Made by a program: the position numbers and the translations under genes | From: Bacteroides acidifaciens | Lineage (GTDB): Bacteria > Bacteroidota > Bacteroidia > Bacteroidales > Bacteroidaceae | Length of the DNA stretch: 64,000 nucleotides | NCBI RefSeq assembly: GCF_024623065.1 | Contig: NZ_JANJZR010000006.1 | Coordinates: 1-64,000 of the forward strand | Reading direction: 5' to 3' | Notes under the pieces: model-generated | Database searches by the model: none | What the model was told of the DNA's origin: nothing | The model's input: the letters and a program-made list of their open reading frames with translations, nothing else | Shown: piece by piece, positions 19,925-29,030 of the stretch | Layout of the letters: each line of letters starts with the position of its first letter | Numbering within the stretch: position 1 is the first letter of the stretch

Positions 19925-20749
19925 ATGGCAGAAATGACCTTTTGGGATCATTTGGATGAACTGCGCAAGGTACTTTTTCGGGTGATTGGAGTTTGGCTTG
20001 TATTGGCAATAGGTTATTTTATTGCTATGCCTTATCTTTTCGATCATGTGATTCTGGCGCCATGCCACAATGATTTCATATTCTACGATTTATTACGGCA
20101 TATCGGACAGACATTCGATTTGACCGATGACTTTTTCACACAAGAATTTCAGGTGAAGCTGGTCAACATAAATTTGGCGGCTCCCTTCTTTATACACATG
20201 TCGACAGCCTTCTGGATGTCGGTCGTGACCGCCATGCCTTATATTTTCTTTGAAGTATGGCGTTTTATTGGTCCCGCTCTTTATCCCAACGAAAGGGAAG
20301 GAGTACGCAAGGCATTAACCATCGGAACAGTGATGTTCTTTATCGGTGTCTTGCTGGGTTATTTCATGGTTTATCCGTTGACGCTCCGTTTCCTTTCCAC
20401 CTATCAGTTAAGTTCGGAAGTGGAGAACATTCTGTCGCTTAATTCCTATATTGATAATTTCATGATGCTGATTCTTTGCATGGGACTGGCATTTGAGTTG
20501 CCATTAGTGACGTGGTTGCTTTCATTGTTGGGAGTAGTCGATAAGTCCTTCTTGCGGAAATACCGCCGCCATGCCGTTGTCATCATCGTGATAGCTGCTG
20601 CCATTATCACTCCGACGGGCGACCCGTTCACGCTGAGCGTCGTGGCCATTCCGCTTTATCTGCTCTACGAAATGAGCATCCTGATGATAAAGGATAAAAA
20701 GAAAACAGAAGAAGAAATTGAAGATGAAGTTGCCTTATCAGAAGAGTGA
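19925..20749 (+). CDS. tatC: Twin-arginine translocase subunit TatC
   Basis: Receptor subunit that binds twin-arginine signal peptides; 274 residues with six membrane helices. Family marks are the N-terminal MTFWDHLDELRKVL, the periplasmic loop FWMSVVTAMPYIFFEVWRFI with GPALYPNER, and the helix FELPLVTWLLSLLGVV. An extended loop after the first helix (about residues 43-75) is longer than in E. coli. It ends in a charged tail that overlaps the next gene by 26 bases. Confidence 0.95.
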   Translation: MAEMTFWDHLDELRKVLFRVIGVWLVLAIGYFIAMPYLFDHVILAPCHNDFIFYDLLRHIGQTFDLTDDFFTQEFQVKLVNINLAAPFFIHMSTAFWMSVVTAMPYIFFEVWRFIGPALYPNEREGVRKALTIGTVMFFIGVLLGYFMVYPLTLRFLSTYQLSSEVENILSLNSYIDNFMMLILCMGLAFELPLVTWLLSLLGVVDKSFLRKYRRHAVVIIVIAAAIITPTGDPFTLSVVAIPLYLLYEMSILMIKDKKKTEEEIEDEVALSEE

Positions 20750-23700
20750 AGCGATAGAATCTTATGAGTTACTTTTGGCTGTTTGCCGGGTGGAAGACAC
20801 CCGGCTTGCCGTAGGATACAAGCAGATGCGTGACTTGCTTGAACGCGTCTGCCGGTCGCAAATGCAAAATGAAAGTCTGCAGATGACCGACCTCTCCGCA
20901 CGAATCAGCTTTATCGCTGCAAAGGTAGACCTTTCGGCAGGAGAACAAAACCGGCTGCATACTTTCCGCCTGACTTCCAACCATATTCTGAACCGCCGTC
21001 TCGAACCGACCAGGGAGAACCTGTTGCGGGATGTCAAGACACTAGCTTTCTTAATCCGTAAACTTTCGGAAGAAGACATACCCGAAGAACTGTACCGATT
21101 GCTTCCGAAAGCGGATGCTACTTATCTGTCAGCCCCTCCCGCCCGTAAACGTGTGCAGCGGATGCGCGTATGTTTTCAGTATGCAAATGAGCAATACTTG
21201 TATGTAACTCCATTGGACGAAGTCTCGGAAACCCCGTGGCTTGTCCGTTACAATATCCCTCAAATAAATGAAGAATTTGCGGAGACATGCAAACTGCTCT
21301 GGCGTCACACCCAACTGAACTTATTAGACGTAGCCATTGACGACGCGGGAATACTGACCCCCTCGTTTATCGTTCTCGAACCGGATTACCTGATTGACAT
21401 CAGTTCCCTTGCCGAGTGTTTCCGCGACTACGGGCATCATCCGGCAAATTATTACCTTTCCCGTCTCCAGCCGATTGAGAATGCACGCCCCCTGTTGTTG
21501 GGAAATATAGCCAATCTTTTCCTCGATGAATGGATTCACGCGCAGGATGAAGAAGTAGACTACCGGACTTGTATGCAGAAAGCTTTCCGGCGCTATCCTA
21601 TCGAGTTGGCAGCCTGCCCCGACTTGCAGGACAGGGAGAAAGAACGCCAATTCTTTGACGATTGCAAACTGCACTTCGAGCATATCCGTCAAACGGTGAA
21701 CGATACCTTCCACGCCGCCGGATATGAACTCGACAAGACAGACGCGGTGCTCGAACCTTCTTATATCTGCGAGGCACTCGGACTCCAGGGGCGCCTCGAT
21801 TATATGCAACGGGATATGTCTTCCTTTATCGAAATGAAATCGGGTAAAGCCGATGAGTACGCCATCCGTGGCAAGGTTGAACCCAAAGAGAACAACAAAG
21901 TACAGATGCTTCTCTACCAGGCCGTTCTACAATACTCTATGGGAATGGACCACCGGAAAGTGAAAGCCTATCTGTTCTATACCCGTTATCCGCTTCTTTA
22001 TCCGTCGCGTCCTTCGTGGGCAATGGTGCGCCGGGTAATCGACCTGCGCAATAGGATTGTAGCCAACGAATATGGTATCCAACTGCACAACAACCTGGAA
22101 TACACCGAACGTAAACTGGAGGAAATCAACGCTGCAACCTTGAACGAACGGGGGCTGCAAGGACGTTTTTGGGAGACTTATCTGCGTCCGCCCATCGACA
22201 GCTTTCAGAAGAAACTGAAAGCGCTTTCGCCATTGGAGAAAAAATATTTCCATGCCGTATATAATTTCCTGACCAAAGAGCTTTATACCTCCAAATCGGG
22301 CGATGTGGACTACGAAGGACGTACCGGAGCCGCTTCGTTGTGGCTTTCTACATTGGCCGAAAAGTGCGAAGCCGGCGAAATAATCTACGATTTGCGCATC
22401 AAAGAGAACCATGCGGCCGACGAGCATAAAGCTCATCTGCTGTTGAGCCGTTCGCTCACGTCTTCGCTTTCGCAACCTTCGCCGCACTCTGTTGCCTCTC
22501 TGGATCTTCAGGCGGAAGAGGTAGCTGCAAGCAGCAGGGCCGACGAGTATGATGTACTTCCCAACTTCCGCCAGGGCGATGCCGTCATTCTGTATGAACG
22601 CAACAGTGATACGGATAATGTAACCAACAAAATGGTATTCAAAGGCAACATCGAATATCTGACAGACCACGAAATCTGTGTCCGTCTGCGTTCTACGCAA
22701 CAGAATCCTTCCGTGCTTCCCGACGAAAGCCTTTATGCCATCGAACACGATACGATGGATACCACCTTCCGTTCTATGTTTCAGGGATTGTACGCTTATC
22801 TGTCGGCTACGCAAGACCGTCGTGACCTGCTACTGTCACAACGTCCGCCCAAGTTTGACGAATCGTTGGACGCTTTAATCTCCCAAGCGAAAGACGACTT
22901 TGTTCGTGTTGCATTGAAGGCCAAAGCAGCCCGGGATTATTTTCTCCTTATCGGCCCTCCGGGAACGGGCAAGACTTCCTGTGCCTTGAAGAAGATGGTG
23001 GAAACCTTCCATATTGATGGAGATACCCAAATACTGCTGCTCTCATATACCAACCGTGCCGTCGATGAAATATGCAAATCGCTCATTGCTATCCGTCCGG
23101 TTGTCGACTTTATCCGTGTCGGGAGCGAATTGCCGTGCGACGAGCACTATCGTGACCATCTGATAGAAAACGAACTGGCCTCCTGTAACCGTCGTTCGGA
23201 AGTTTACGAGCGTATCCGAAACTGCCGCATTATCGTGGGAACGGTTGCTGCCGTTTCCGGCAAACCTGAACTTTTCCGCTTGAAACATTTCAATGTGGCT
23301 ATTGTCGATGAGGCTACGCAGATACTTGAACCTCAGTTATTGGGTATTCTTTGTGCTCGCGACAAAGCCAGCCGTAACGCCATTGATAAGTTTATTCTGA
23401 TTGGCGACCATAAACAACTTCCTGCCGTTGTGCTTCAAAACGCGGAGCAGTCGGCAGTTTATGACGAAGCATTGCTGTCTGTCGGGCTGGCAAATCTGAA
23501 AGATTCCTTGTTCGAGCGCCTTTACCGGAGCTGCTCTTCGGGCGATAGCCGCTCGTTCGATATGCTTTGCCGCCAGGGGCGTATGCATCCTGAAGTAGCT
23601 TTGTTTGCCAATCGTGCTTTCTATGGCGGACGTCTGCTTCCCGTCGGCCTGCCTCATCAGTTGGAAGATTCCGGATCTGTTTCGCGCGTAGCCTTCTATC

Positions 23701-24161
23701 CTTCCGTTCCGGAGCAGAAAGGAACATCTGTCAAAATAAACTCTTCGGAAGCCCGGATTGTTGCCCGACTTGCCGCTCAGGTTTACGAGAGTAACCGGTC
23801 GGACTTTGATGAGTCTCGTACATTGGGAATTATAACTCCTTACCGGAGCCAGATAGCCCTTATCAAAAGAGAGATAGAAACATTGGGCATCCCGGCTCTC
23901 AGTCGGATACTGGTGGATACAGTCGAACGTTTTCAGGGCAGCGAACGGGACGTGATTATTTATTCCTGTTGCATCAACAGTTATTATCAGTTGAAATTTG
24001 TATCTAATTTAACCGAGGAAGACGGTGTGTTGATAGACCGCAAACTGAACGTAGCTCTTACCCGTGCGCGAAAGCAGATGTTTGTGACCGGTGTCCCCGA
24101 GTTCTTGAATGTCGACCCGCTTTACCGGAGTTTATTAAAATTAATAGAGAGTAAAGAGTAA
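20724..24161 (+). CDS. Dna2-like fusion of PD-(D/E)XK nuclease and SF1 helicase
   Basis: Large (1145 residues from ATG 20724) nucleic-acid enzyme. An N-terminal region of about 300 residues has no motif I can name. A Cas4/RecB-like nuclease motif follows: D359 (GRLDYM) and E370-x-K372 (FIEMKSGKA). The C-terminal half is a UPF1/DNA2-type helicase: GPPGTGKT 744-751, DEAT near 862, GDHKQLPAVV, QGRMHPEVA, TPYRSQ, ERFQGSERDVI and NVALTRARKQMFV. The order nuclease-helicase is that of eukaryotic Dna2. The cysteines of an iron-sulphur cluster are not obvious. It overlaps tatC by 26 bases; a role in DNA end processing is inference. Confidence 0.85.
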   Translation: MKLPYQKSEAIESYELLLAVCRVEDTRLAVGYKQMRDLLERVCRSQMQNESLQMTDLSARISFIAAKVDLSAGEQNRLHTFRLTSNHILNRRLEPTRENLLRDVKTLAFLIRKLSEEDIPEELYRLLPKADATYLSAPPARKRVQRMRVCFQYANEQYLYVTPLDEVSETPWLVRYNIPQINEEFAETCKLLWRHTQLNLLDVAIDDAGILTPSFIVLEPDYLIDISSLAECFRDYGHHPANYYLSRLQPIENARPLLLGNIANLFLDEWIHAQDEEVDYRTCMQKAFRRYPIELAACPDLQDREKERQFFDDCKLHFEHIRQTVNDTFHAAGYELDKTDAVLEPSYICEALGLQGRLDYMQRDMSSFIEMKSGKADEYAIRGKVEPKENNKVQMLLYQAVLQYSMGMDHRKVKAYLFYTRYPLLYPSRPSWAMVRRVIDLRNRIVANEYGIQLHNNLEYTERKLEEINAATLNERGLQGRFWETYLRPPIDSFQKKLKALSPLEKKYFHAVYNFLTKELYTSKSGDVDYEGRTGAASLWLSTLAEKCEAGEIIYDLRIKENHAADEHKAHLLLSRSLTSSLSQPSPHSVASLDLQAEEVAASSRADEYDVLPNFRQGDAVILYERNSDTDNVTNKMVFKGNIEYLTDHEICVRLRSTQQNPSVLPDESLYAIEHDTMDTTFRSMFQGLYAYLSATQDRRDLLLSQRPPKFDESLDALISQAKDDFVRVALKAKAARDYFLLIGPPGTGKTSCALKKMVETFHIDGDTQILLLSYTNRAVDEICKSLIAIRPVVDFIRVGSELPCDEHYRDHLIENELASCNRRSEVYERIRNCRIIVGTVAAVSGKPELFRLKHFNVAIVDEATQILEPQLLGILCARDKASRNAIDKFILIGDHKQLPAVVLQNAEQSAVYDEALLSVGLANLKDSLFERLYRSCSSGDSRSFDMLCRQGRMHPEVALFANRAFYGGRLLPVGLPHQLEDSGSVSRVAFYPSVPEQKGTSVKINSSEARIVARLAAQVYESNRSDFDESRTLGIITPYRSQIALIKREIETLGIPALSRILVDTVERFQGSERDVIIYSCCINSYYQLKFVSNLTEEDGVLIDRKLNVALTRARKQMFVTGVPEFLNVDPLYRSLLKLIESKE

Positions 24162-24239
24162 ATTCGCTAATTTTTGCAGACGTTAATTTTTATTCTCTCT
24201 TTATGCAATTCATTAACACCTCTATAATGAACAAACGCC

Positions 24240-24321
24240 TATATTTGCAACACGTTTTTTTCATAGAGATTTAGATTTAAGGTTAGAAGAATTGTGGAAG
24301 TCGTGAGACTTCCCTTTTTTT
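24240..24321 (+). ncRNA. Candidate small RNA 1
   Basis: A -7 box TATATTTG (24240-24247) is followed about 50 bases later by a textbook terminator: GGAAGTC / GACTTCC with a GTGA tetraloop (24296-24313) and seven Ts. The predicted RNA runs from about 24254 to 24321 (about 68 nt). No ORF of any length fits. A -33 box is not clear. Alternatively this is only an unusual terminator for the helicase gene, but that gene ends 135 bases earlier. Confidence 0.45.
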
Positions 24322-24354
24322 CATCTTAACGTTTACTATTCTTTGTTTGTATCA

Positions 24355-24425
24355 CTTGTATTTGAGTATGAAAAATGGGGAATAAGTAAACTTGAAAAGC
24401 CCTCTTCGTGAGAAGAGGCTTTTTT
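24355..24425 (+). ncRNA. Candidate small RNA 2 with terminator
   Basis: A second unit directly after the first: a near-consensus -7 box (TGTATTTG, 24357-24364) preceded by TTTG boxes near 24342-24349, then a terminator CCTCTTC / GAAGAGG with another GTGA loop (24401-24418) and a T-run. The predicted product is about 55 nt. Promoter evidence is weaker than for unit 1. Confidence 0.3.
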
Positions 24426-24542
24426 GTGTGCAGTTGTTCGTTATTCAATCGCAGTGAATAGAGATGAGTTTGTGCTGATATTTAATAAATAAAAACGAAT
24501 TGTGCTAAATGGGATATGTAGAAGAGGAGAGAGGATAATGAA

Positions 24543-24593
24543 AAAGGTCTGAAAAGAGACTTTCATGATTGAAGTTTTCTTTTCAGACCTTTG
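24543..24593. terminator. Terminator between the helicase and exuT regions
   Basis: Perfect 15-bp inverted repeat AAAGGTCTGAAAAGA / TCTTTTCAGACCTTT with a loop of about 20 bases, placed just beyond the ExuT-like gene stop. On the minus strand it is followed by a short T-rich tail, so it serves that gene; its A/T ends may allow use from both sides. Confidence 0.65.
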
Positions 24594-24612
24594 ACAGTAT
24601 GTATGGTGAGAT

Positions 24613-26061
24613 TTATTCCAATACGATGGGTTTATATTGGGGTACTAACGTTTTCATGATTATCCAGCCCACCAGATAAGCTACGGCACAGATACAGAAC
24701 ATGATGAAATAGCCGGCAGGTTTGCCTTCAAATCCCATAAATGTCATGTGCGTTTCGTCAGCGTGAACAAACAGAAGACCTGCGCCGAACTGCATCAGCA
24801 TAGAGCCTACGCCACCGGCCATACCGCCGATACCTGTAATACTTGCAATTGCCGATTTCGGGAACATATCACCTACGGTAGAGAAAATGTTGGCCGACCA
24901 GGACTGGTGGGCAGCGCCACCGATACCGATAAGGATAACTGGGAACCACGGAGAGAACGTACCCAACGGTTGTGCCAGCAATACTACTAATGGAAAGAAT
25001 GCGAAAATCAGCATTGCTTTCATACGTGCCGCATATGGATTCATACCCGTCTTGTTGATAAAGATAGTCGGAAGTTTGCCGCCGTAGATAGACAGCATAG
25101 TCACTGCGTAGAGGGTGAAAATCAAGGCCATTCCTAATCCGTCGGATGTTTTGATGTTAAACTGGGTATTCAGGTAAGACGGAGTCCAGAACAAGAAGAA
25201 CCACCACACACCGTCCGTCATGAACTTACCGGCAGCAAAAGCCCATGTCTGCTTGTAAGTGAAACATTGAAGGAAGCTCATCTTCTTTTCGTCTTTCTCT
25301 TCAACAGCTACAGGGGCAGCGCCTTCTTCGTATTTATCCTGCTCGATATAATCCAATTCGGCTTTGTTGACGTGCTTACTCTTTGATGGGGCATCGTACA
25401 TGAATACCCACATACCCATCCAGACGAAACCTAGTGCACCGATAACGATAAATGCCATTTCCCATCCCCATGCTTTCGCAATCAGCGGGATAGAAACCGG
25501 AGCAATCAAGGCACCGATAGAAGCACCGGCGTTGAAGATGGAAGTAGCGTAAGCGCGGTCTTTCTTAGGGAAGTATTCTGCCGTTACTTTGATGGCAGCC
25601 GGGAAGTTACCCGCTTCGCCAAGAGCCAGGATACAGCGTGCGGCAAGGAAACAGTACATACTTACGGTAGCCACTACCACCACTACGTCGCCCGTAGCCG
25701 CCATCAGTTCGGCTGCGCTATGCAGACCTACATACTGTTCGGTTACGATTCCGCAAAGTGCGTGCATACAAGCACCTGCCGACCATACGCCGATTGCCCA
25801 AAGATATCCCTTCTTCGTGCCCATCCAGTCGATAAAGCGACCGGCGAACAACATACATATTGCATATACAATAGAAAAAACGGAAGTAATCGTACCGTAG
25901 TGAACTTCGTTCCAATGAAATTCCGGCTTAATAAACTCGTCCCAGGTAAGGGAAAGCACCTGGCGGTCGAGATAGTTAACTGTAGTAGCGAAGAATAGCA
26001 TAGCACAGATAGTCCATCTGTAGTTTGTCATTTTCTCGCCTGTTTTTTGAAATGCATTCAT
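24613..26061 (-). CDS. exuT: MFS hexuronate transporter (ExuT-like)
   Basis: Inner-membrane proton symporter of the anion:cation symporter branch of MFS, expected to take up galacturonate, glucuronate or related uronates. Start set at ATG 26061 (482 residues) since the longer frame begins at a TTG. Twelve hydrophobic spans are seen, with NYLDRQVLSL in helix 1 and LALGEAGNFPAAIKVTAEYF in helix 4, both typical of ExuT/GudP relatives. It lies downstream of kduI in a pectin locus, which supports uronate or keto-uronate uptake; exact substrate is inferred. Confidence 0.85.
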   Translation of the reverse strand: MNAFQKTGEKMTNYRWTICAMLFFATTVNYLDRQVLSLTWDEFIKPEFHWNEVHYGTITSVFSIVYAICMLFAGRFIDWMGTKKGYLWAIGVWSAGACMHALCGIVTEQYVGLHSAAELMAATGDVVVVVATVSMYCFLAARCILALGEAGNFPAAIKVTAEYFPKKDRAYATSIFNAGASIGALIAPVSIPLIAKAWGWEMAFIVIGALGFVWMGMWVFMYDAPSKSKHVNKAELDYIEQDKYEEGAAPVAVEEKDEKKMSFLQCFTYKQTWAFAAGKFMTDGVWWFFLFWTPSYLNTQFNIKTSDGLGMALIFTLYAVTMLSIYGGKLPTIFINKTGMNPYAARMKAMLIFAFFPLVVLLAQPLGTFSPWFPVILIGIGGAAHQSWSANIFSTVGDMFPKSAIASITGIGGMAGGVGSMLMQFGAGLLFVHADETHMTFMGFEGKPAGYFIMFCICAVAYLVGWIIMKTLVPQYKPIVLE

Positions 26062-26253
26062 GATAATGGATTTAAATAGATTTTGATTCGTTGACAAAGG
26101 TCGGTATTTCGACTGGATTTCATTTGTAAAATTTGGTCGAATTCATGTATTATTCGTTACATTTATATGCTATTTGTTTCAAAGAGTATATGTATCGTTT
26201 CATAACACGTCTAGTCTGTAACGTTTTGGGGGGAGGTTGAAGTGTATATAACC

Positions 26254-26303
26254 CCGAAAAACTTCATCCCTTCTCCCGCGGGGGAAAGGATGAAGTTTTT
26301 CGG
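26254..26303. terminator. Stem-loop between kduI and exuT
   Basis: Perfect 16-bp inverted repeat CCGAAAAACTTCATCC / GGATGAAGTTTTTCGG with a GC-rich 18-base loop, 34 bases after the kduI stop. No T-run follows, so it may trim or shield the kduI 3' end rather than fully stop transcription into exuT. Confidence 0.5.
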
Positions 26304-26336
26304 ATTTTATATATGTAATGCAGAGCCGCGCAACGA

Positions 26337-27257
26337 TTAGCGCATTTCTGTATATTTGAACTTGTCCATGTCTCCGTAGTCGAGGTTTTCACCAGCCATA
26401 CCCCAGATGAACATGTAGTTGCTTGTTCCGGCAGCAGCGTGGATAGACCATTCCGGTGACATGATAGCCTGTTCGTTCTGCATCCATACGATGCGTTCTT
26501 CCTGAGGTTCGCCCATGAAATGACAGATGGCGTTGTCGGCAGGCACGTTGAAATAGAAGTAGGCTTCCACACGACGGCTGTGAGTGTGAGCCGGCATTGT
26601 GTTCCATACGCTACCCGGTTTCAGTTCGGTCAATCCCATTTGCAGTTGGCAAGGACCTTCTTCAAGTACATTGTTCACAATCAACTGGTTGATAATGCGG
26701 TCGTTACTTTCTTCCATCTTTCCTGCTGCGAAAGAGTTAGCTTTCAGAGAACCTTTGCGTCCGTCGATAGTAATCAACTGAGTCTTGTATTCCTTGTGGG
26801 CAGTAGCGGAGTTGATATAGAACTTGGCGGGATTACTTGAATCTTTGCTTTTGAAAGTCACTTTCTGCTTGCCTCTACCTACGTACAGAGCATCTTTGAA
26901 TTTCAAAGTATATTCTTTTCCGTCAACAGTTACGATACCTTCGCCACCAATGTTGATGACACCCAGTTCGCGACGTTCCAGGAAGAATTTAGCTTTTAGC
27001 GGGTCGATAGTTTCCAGTACCAATTCTTTCGTTGCAGGAACAGCACCACCGAAGATAAGGCGGTCGTACATAGAATAAGTAAGGTTGATTTCGTTCGGAG
27101 CCATTACTTTTTCCATCAGGAAGCTACTACGCAGGCGGTTTGTATCATACGTTTTCACGTCTTGCGGACTGCAAGCCACTTGCATCTTGTAATTCACCTG
27201 GGCAGAAGCTGATATAGCTGCGATGCCCAACATCATTGCAATTGCTAATTTTTTCAT
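26337..27257 (-). CDS. kduI: 5-keto-4-deoxyuronate isomerase with a signal peptide
   Basis: KduI converts 5-keto-4-deoxyuronate (from unsaturated galacturonate) to 3-deoxy-D-glycero-2,5-hexodiulosonate. The family core starts near residue 22 ([17 protein letters not shown]) and keeps the zinc ligand pattern HTHSRRVE plus a late His in [13 protein letters not shown]. Unlike the usual cytoplasmic enzyme of about 278 residues, this one has 306, because it carries [20 protein letters not shown], a classic signal peptide with an ASA cleavage site. It is 64 bases after the GatC-like permease gene. A periplasmic location is inferred from the signal alone. Confidence 0.9.
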   Translation of the reverse strand: MKKLAIAMMLGIAAISASAQVNYKMQVACSPQDVKTYDTNRLRSSFLMEKVMAPNEINLTYSMYDRLIFGGAVPATKELVLETIDPLKAKFFLERRELGVINIGGEGIVTVDGKEYTLKFKDALYVGRGKQKVTFKSKDSSNPAKFYINSATAHKEYKTQLITIDGRKGSLKANSFAAGKMEESNDRIINQLIVNNVLEEGPCQLQMGLTELKPGSVWNTMPAHTHSRRVEAYFYFNVPADNAICHFMGEPQEERIVWMQNEQAIMSPEWSIHAAAGTSNYMFIWGMAGENLDYGDMDKFKYTEMR

Positions 27258-27321
27258 CTTTCGAATTTTTATTTGGATTATATATTATATACTACGTTAT
27301 TGTCAGTTACGGGTTTTCAAC

Positions 27322-28728
27322 TTATTCCTTATTACTGTTCAATGCATTTTTCGCATCGTTTCTAGTCATGCGGATACGGTTGTAGATTGCCATTCCGAGT
27401 GCAAGAACCACGAGGATGGCAGGACCGATAATCTTCAAACTATAAGTCAGGTGGAAGATACCCCAGCAGAAAAGGCTGGAAGCGAAGTCGAGTGCGCCGC
27501 CTTCAAAGCCTGCGGGAATATTCACTGTCTGGTCGCCCGTAGCGTCATATACGTCTTTAGCGGCCAAGGTGAAGAATCCGGCAAGTTCGGTCACGAAATA
27601 CAGACCGACGATTAATGCTACCAGGCCGATAATGAATGACTTCACTACGTTACCTTTTGTAATAGGCAGAATCATCGGGAACAAATAGAACATACCTGCC
27701 AGGGAAGCCAGCGGTAAGAAACGGTTGCCCGGGAGGATAACTGCAAGGAAAATGGTTACAGGAATCAAAAGCAATGAAACCACCAGCGTAGTCGGGTGAC
27801 CGATAACCAGTGCGGGGCTCATACCGATGCTCAGACCTGTATTGTTCTTATATTTTTTAGCGATAAGTTCGCGGGTAGCGTCAGAGATAGGTTTCAAACC
27901 TTCGATGAAAAGACTGGTGATGCGGGGAATCAATTCCATTACCGCACCCATCTTGATACCCAGTCCGAGAATGCCCGGAATACTGTCTACCACTTCTTTC
28001 CAGCTTCCGCAGCCCAATGCCCCGATAGCACAGCCAATCACGATACCCAGGAACAACGGCTCGCCCATCAGACCGAATTTCTTCTTCATACCTTCCGAGT
28101 CGATATTCAGTTTATCGAATCCCGGAATCATATCGAGCAGTTTGTTGATAACAATAGCGAACGGAACAAAACTTTGGCAGAACGGTTGAGGAATAGAGAT
28201 GCCGTCCATTTTATCATAGAACTTCTGGAAAGCGGGAGCGGTCATATCAGCCATTACCAGCGTAATGATGTAGCAGATGATGGCAGCGAAGAATCCCCAG
28301 TAGATATTGTCGGAAGCAAAATAAACGATGGCTCCGATAAATGCGAAGTGCCAATAGTTCCAAAGGTCGATATTGACAGTACGTGTTGTCTTGGTAACCA
28401 ACATAAGGATGTTGACACCCAGGCAAACCGGGATAATGAAAGCACCGACCGAAGTATTGTAGGCTACTGCTGCTGCAGACGGCCAACCCATGTCGAAAAT
28501 ACCCAGTTCCAATCCGTAGATTTCTACCATTTTACTTAGTGCAGGGCCCAGGCTGCTGGTAAGCAATGCTGTCACTACCGACAATCCGACGAAACCGACA
28601 CCTACTAATAAACCGCTTTTCAGCGCTTTAGCAAATTTAATTCCGATACATACTCCTAAAATTGTGAAAATGACCGGCATCATCACTGCCGCCCCAAGAC
28701 CGATAATGTACTTGAATACTTCTTCCAT
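27322..28728 (-). CDS. GatC-like permease (PTS galactitol IIC family), no IIA/IIB partner
   Basis: Polytopic 468-residue membrane protein of the EIIC-Gat family; blocks such as YNTSVGAFIIPVCLGVN, VNIDLWNYWHFAFIGA and SIGMSPALVIGHPT fit that family as I know it. No IIA, IIB, HPr or EI gene is in the window, and this genus is not known to transport sugars by PTS, so it probably works as a secondary transporter. It leads a transcript with kduI from a strong promoter at 28804-28835. A keto-deoxy-uronate or a galacturonate derivative is a reasonable but unproven substrate. Confidence 0.75.
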   Translation of the reverse strand: MEEVFKYIIGLGAAVMMPVIFTILGVCIGIKFAKALKSGLLVGVGFVGLSVVTALLTSSLGPALSKMVEIYGLELGIFDMGWPSAAAVAYNTSVGAFIIPVCLGVNILMLVTKTTRTVNIDLWNYWHFAFIGAIVYFASDNIYWGFFAAIICYIITLVMADMTAPAFQKFYDKMDGISIPQPFCQSFVPFAIVINKLLDMIPGFDKLNIDSEGMKKKFGLMGEPLFLGIVIGCAIGALGCGSWKEVVDSIPGILGLGIKMGAVMELIPRITSLFIEGLKPISDATRELIAKKYKNNTGLSIGMSPALVIGHPTTLVVSLLLIPVTIFLAVILPGNRFLPLASLAGMFYLFPMILPITKGNVVKSFIIGLVALIVGLYFVTELAGFFTLAAKDVYDATGDQTVNIPAGFEGGALDFASSLFCWGIFHLTYSLKIIGPAILVVLALGMAIYNRIRMTRNDAKNALNSNKE

Positions 28729-28803
28729 TCTGTTCTATTTTTTCTCTGTTTTAAATGATAAATAACTGTGTTTCCCCCAGAGGGTATTAGTTGTAAACCG
28801 TGC

Positions 28804-28835
28804 CAAAAGTACGACCTTTTCCGCTTTCTTCCAAA
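28804..28835 (-). promoter_or_regulatory. Strong Bacteroides promoter for the permease-kduI transcript
   Basis: On the minus strand TTTG (28832-28835), 20 bases, TACTTTTG (28804-28811): both boxes match the -33/-7 consensus and the spacing is ideal. Predicted RNA start near 28798, giving a leader of about 70 bases. Confidence 0.7.
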
Positions 28836-28864
28836 ACGAAACTATTAATTTATGAGATATTGCA

Positions 28865-28923
28865 TCAAAAATGGACATTTTTGACGTTTACGTGCACAAA
28901 ATTAGTCGTTTCCGTGCACGAAA
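28865..28923. promoter_or_regulatory. Three spaced dyads, likely operators of the divergent pectin genes
   Basis: TCAAAAATGGACATTTTTGA (28865-28884) is a perfect 9+2+9 palindrome. Then GTTTACGTGCACAAA (28886-28900) and GTTTCCGTGCACGAAA (28908-28923) form a direct repeat with GTGCAC centres exactly 22 bases apart. Dyad centres lie at 28874.5, 28894.5 and 28916.5. The block is between the minus-strand promoter and the GH105 start, so a bound regulator could act on both sides. The regulator is not known; the hybrid two-component system at 34302 is one candidate. Confidence 0.55.
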
Positions 28924-29030
28924 AACAAAAAATGCACCTACTTGATTAAAAAATCCAACTGGCTTTAGCGGAAAAACACTACTTTCGTAGCGTGAAAGAC
29001 TCGTATGTTTAATCCTTAAAATAACAAACC

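Noticed and set aside
21927..22814. 295-residue antisense frame in the nuclease-helicase gene
   Set aside because: No domain or start signal; the sense frame carries the conserved motifs.
26337..27257. Signal peptide of KduI as a wrong start
   Set aside because: No in-frame ATG exists at the usual KduI start (around residue 22-25 only an internal Met in YKMQV), the signal has a full n-h-c layout with ASA cleavage, and the ATG is well placed after the permease gene.
27796..28539. 247-residue antisense frame in the permease gene
   Set aside because: Composition is typical of an antisense shadow (high His, Asp, Gln) and the sense frame is a clear membrane protein.
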